Source: Pristionchus mayeri (taxonomy: Eukaryota > Nematoda > Chromadorea > Rhabditida > Neodiplogasteridae). Taken from it: a DNA stretch of 64,000 nt. Positions within the stretch are counted from its first letter, which is position 1, and each line of letters starts with the position of its first letter. Below are positions 62,765 through 64,000 of this stretch, piece after piece. The DNA lies in NCBI GenBank assembly GCA_036245805.1, contig BTRK01000005.1, forward strand, positions 558,001-622,000, written 5' to 3'. Under the pieces are notes generated by a model. It was not told where the DNA came from, searched no databases, and saw only the letters and a list, made by a program, of their open reading frames with translations. The position numbers and the translations under genes were made by a program.

Positions 62765-63952
62765 ATGCCACTGTTCATCCGGTTAGCACTCACTTTATTC
62801 ATTCGACCGAATATTCATAATAGCATTTATTCTGAGGTTGTCACGCGATCTCTGAATGGTTCCTTCATAATCTCTTCATCAATTTTACCTACTCCATTTT
62901 CTTGCTCTGTCCAAATTCTTACTGGAACTCTTCATCCAAATGTCCGATCAATGAATATCTCAGACCCAGTCAAGGTTAGTTCATTTCTGCTAGATTCACT
63001 TCCTCTCTCTTCTTCGGAGTGGCTTTGCAATAAATGAATTTCTGCATATTCCTTGATTCCCATTAACAATACCGAGATATAGTGCAAACTTAAGAAAAGT
63101 TTATCATCCAATACTCTAAGCTTCCCCTCAATAAGTCGTTCTGGATCAACGAAGATGTCTTCCTAATCGAATGCCGAAAATTAGAGAGAAAGAAAGACCA
63201 GGTATAATCTCTCACGAGTTCATTCCAAGTATGATCACTTTGCAGCTGATATTCTCTCGAGTCTACATGGGAGTCAATCAATTGGAAGTACACCATCTGG
63301 TTGTTGGTGAGGGTCAATTCAAATTATTTTTAATTTTTTTTTCCTTGAGAAGTCGATGAACAAAATAAGGAGAAGGAGATTCCATCAAGGCCTTTCGACA
63401 TAAATTCCATGTCCATTTCCATCCTGGTATGGATAACTATTTTTTCGACAAACCCAACAGCTCAATGCGACGTTTCACATTGAATGGGCTCGTTTTATAT
63501 TTTGAGCATTATCTAGTAAATTTGGTCGATTCAACGATTGTATACTAGGTATTCGACTCCACATCACGATCTCAGTTCGCAAGGCACATGAAAAACAGTC
63601 GGGCACTAATGAATGAGATGGGCTTCGTAACTCTTCTTGGGTACAATAAGGTGACTTTCTTATGCCCTGTTAGTTCTCACGGAATTTGAAGGTAGGGAAA
63701 TACCTCTCAGGTTGGAGATAACTCTGCACCCAATCTTAGTCCAATCATCGCCGAACCCTTCAAAGAAAATGAGGAATACGATCTAATGTGAGCCTAAAAA
63801 AGGGAATGAAGATCATAATTAATTCCAGGGACGAGACGAACGATATCGGACTCAATAAATTCCTTCCTTACAATAAGAAAATCGATCCAGACACGATCGA
63901 ATTTATTTGGAAGAAAATGAAAAGTCGGAAGCGAGTGCACACTAATGATTGA
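62765..63952 (+). CDS. Secreted or membrane-associated relative of the 569-aa protein
   Basis: The first exon, 62765-62974, begins MPLFIRLALTLF (weak signal-like N terminus) and includes PTPFSCSVQILTG. Later exons encode SFWINEDVFLIECRKLE, IFSRVYMGVNQLEVHHLVV, DINSMSISIL, FDSTSRSQFARHMKN, MGFVTLLGYNK and VGDNSAPNLSPIIAE, with the C terminus KKMKSRKRVHTND and a stop at 63950-63952. The block SISIL...FDSTSRSQFARHM...FVTLL parallels SISID...FDDANFKKELRKHL...VFVHLI in the gene at 55181-59310, so they are paralogs. The join between the exon starting near 63462 and the exon starting near 63551 does not keep frame with any canonical donor I can find. A frame-breaking mutation or a mis-assigned exon is possible. 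Confidence 0.55.
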
Positions 63953-64000
63953 TCGTCGATCAATTCAGAGAAGGGTTGCGAGACGTTGTTCAACGATGAC

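Overview
The window looks like nuclear DNA of a free-living rhabditid-type nematode, with Diplogastridae (Pristionchus-like) as my best guess. The evidence is: many small exons joined by introns of roughly 40-60 bp with short TTTCAG-like acceptors, AT-rich intergenic DNA, and typical nematode families (C-type lectin + CUB secreted proteins, a CHK/DUF1679 kinase-like gene, a Wee1/Myt1 kinase, a TSP1-repeat secreted protein). There are no bacterial operons, ribosome binding sites or rRNA. The species is an inference.

Region 1 (1-32705) is a single head-to-tail satellite array. The monomer is 172 bp and there are 190 monomers from base 3 to the array edge. I found only two net length changes (+1 bp each) in 32.7 kb. 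Monomer variants are arranged in nested, shifting higher-order repeats of 3, 4, 6, 8, 14 and 16 monomers, and one 18-monomer block recurs 9632 bp (56 monomers) away. The array continues off the left edge, contains no long open frame, and stops abruptly about 0.3 kb from the 3' end of a gene.

Region 2 (33047-41604) holds two divergently transcribed paralogs, each with signal peptide, CTLD, CTLD and CUB (474 and 426 aa in my exon models). They share a 427-bp intergenic promoter carrying mirrored GATA boxes. Their introns are loaded with non-autonomous transposons: a TTAA-flanked MITE carrying a tRNA-like module, a mariner-type MITE, and a 1.25-kb foldback element.

Region 3 (42485-50320, minus strand) is one gene of more than 40 small exons. 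It encodes a secreted protein of about 1300 aa with a TSP1 repeat near each end and a long low-complexity middle.

Region 4 (51771-53989, minus) is a CHK/DUF1679 kinase-like gene with a doubtful splice donor next to its ATP-binding lysine.

Region 5 (55181-59310, plus) is a 19-exon, 569-aa type I membrane protein of a family I cannot name. One of its introns holds a mariner-like element into which a TTAA MITE has inserted. A shorter relative lies at 62765-63952 (plus). Between them, on the minus strand (59858-61681), is a Myt1-like protein kinase.

Many exon joins were checked by reading-frame arithmetic. The two lectin genes and the 569-aa gene sum to exact multiples of three. Function calls come from recognisable motifs only.
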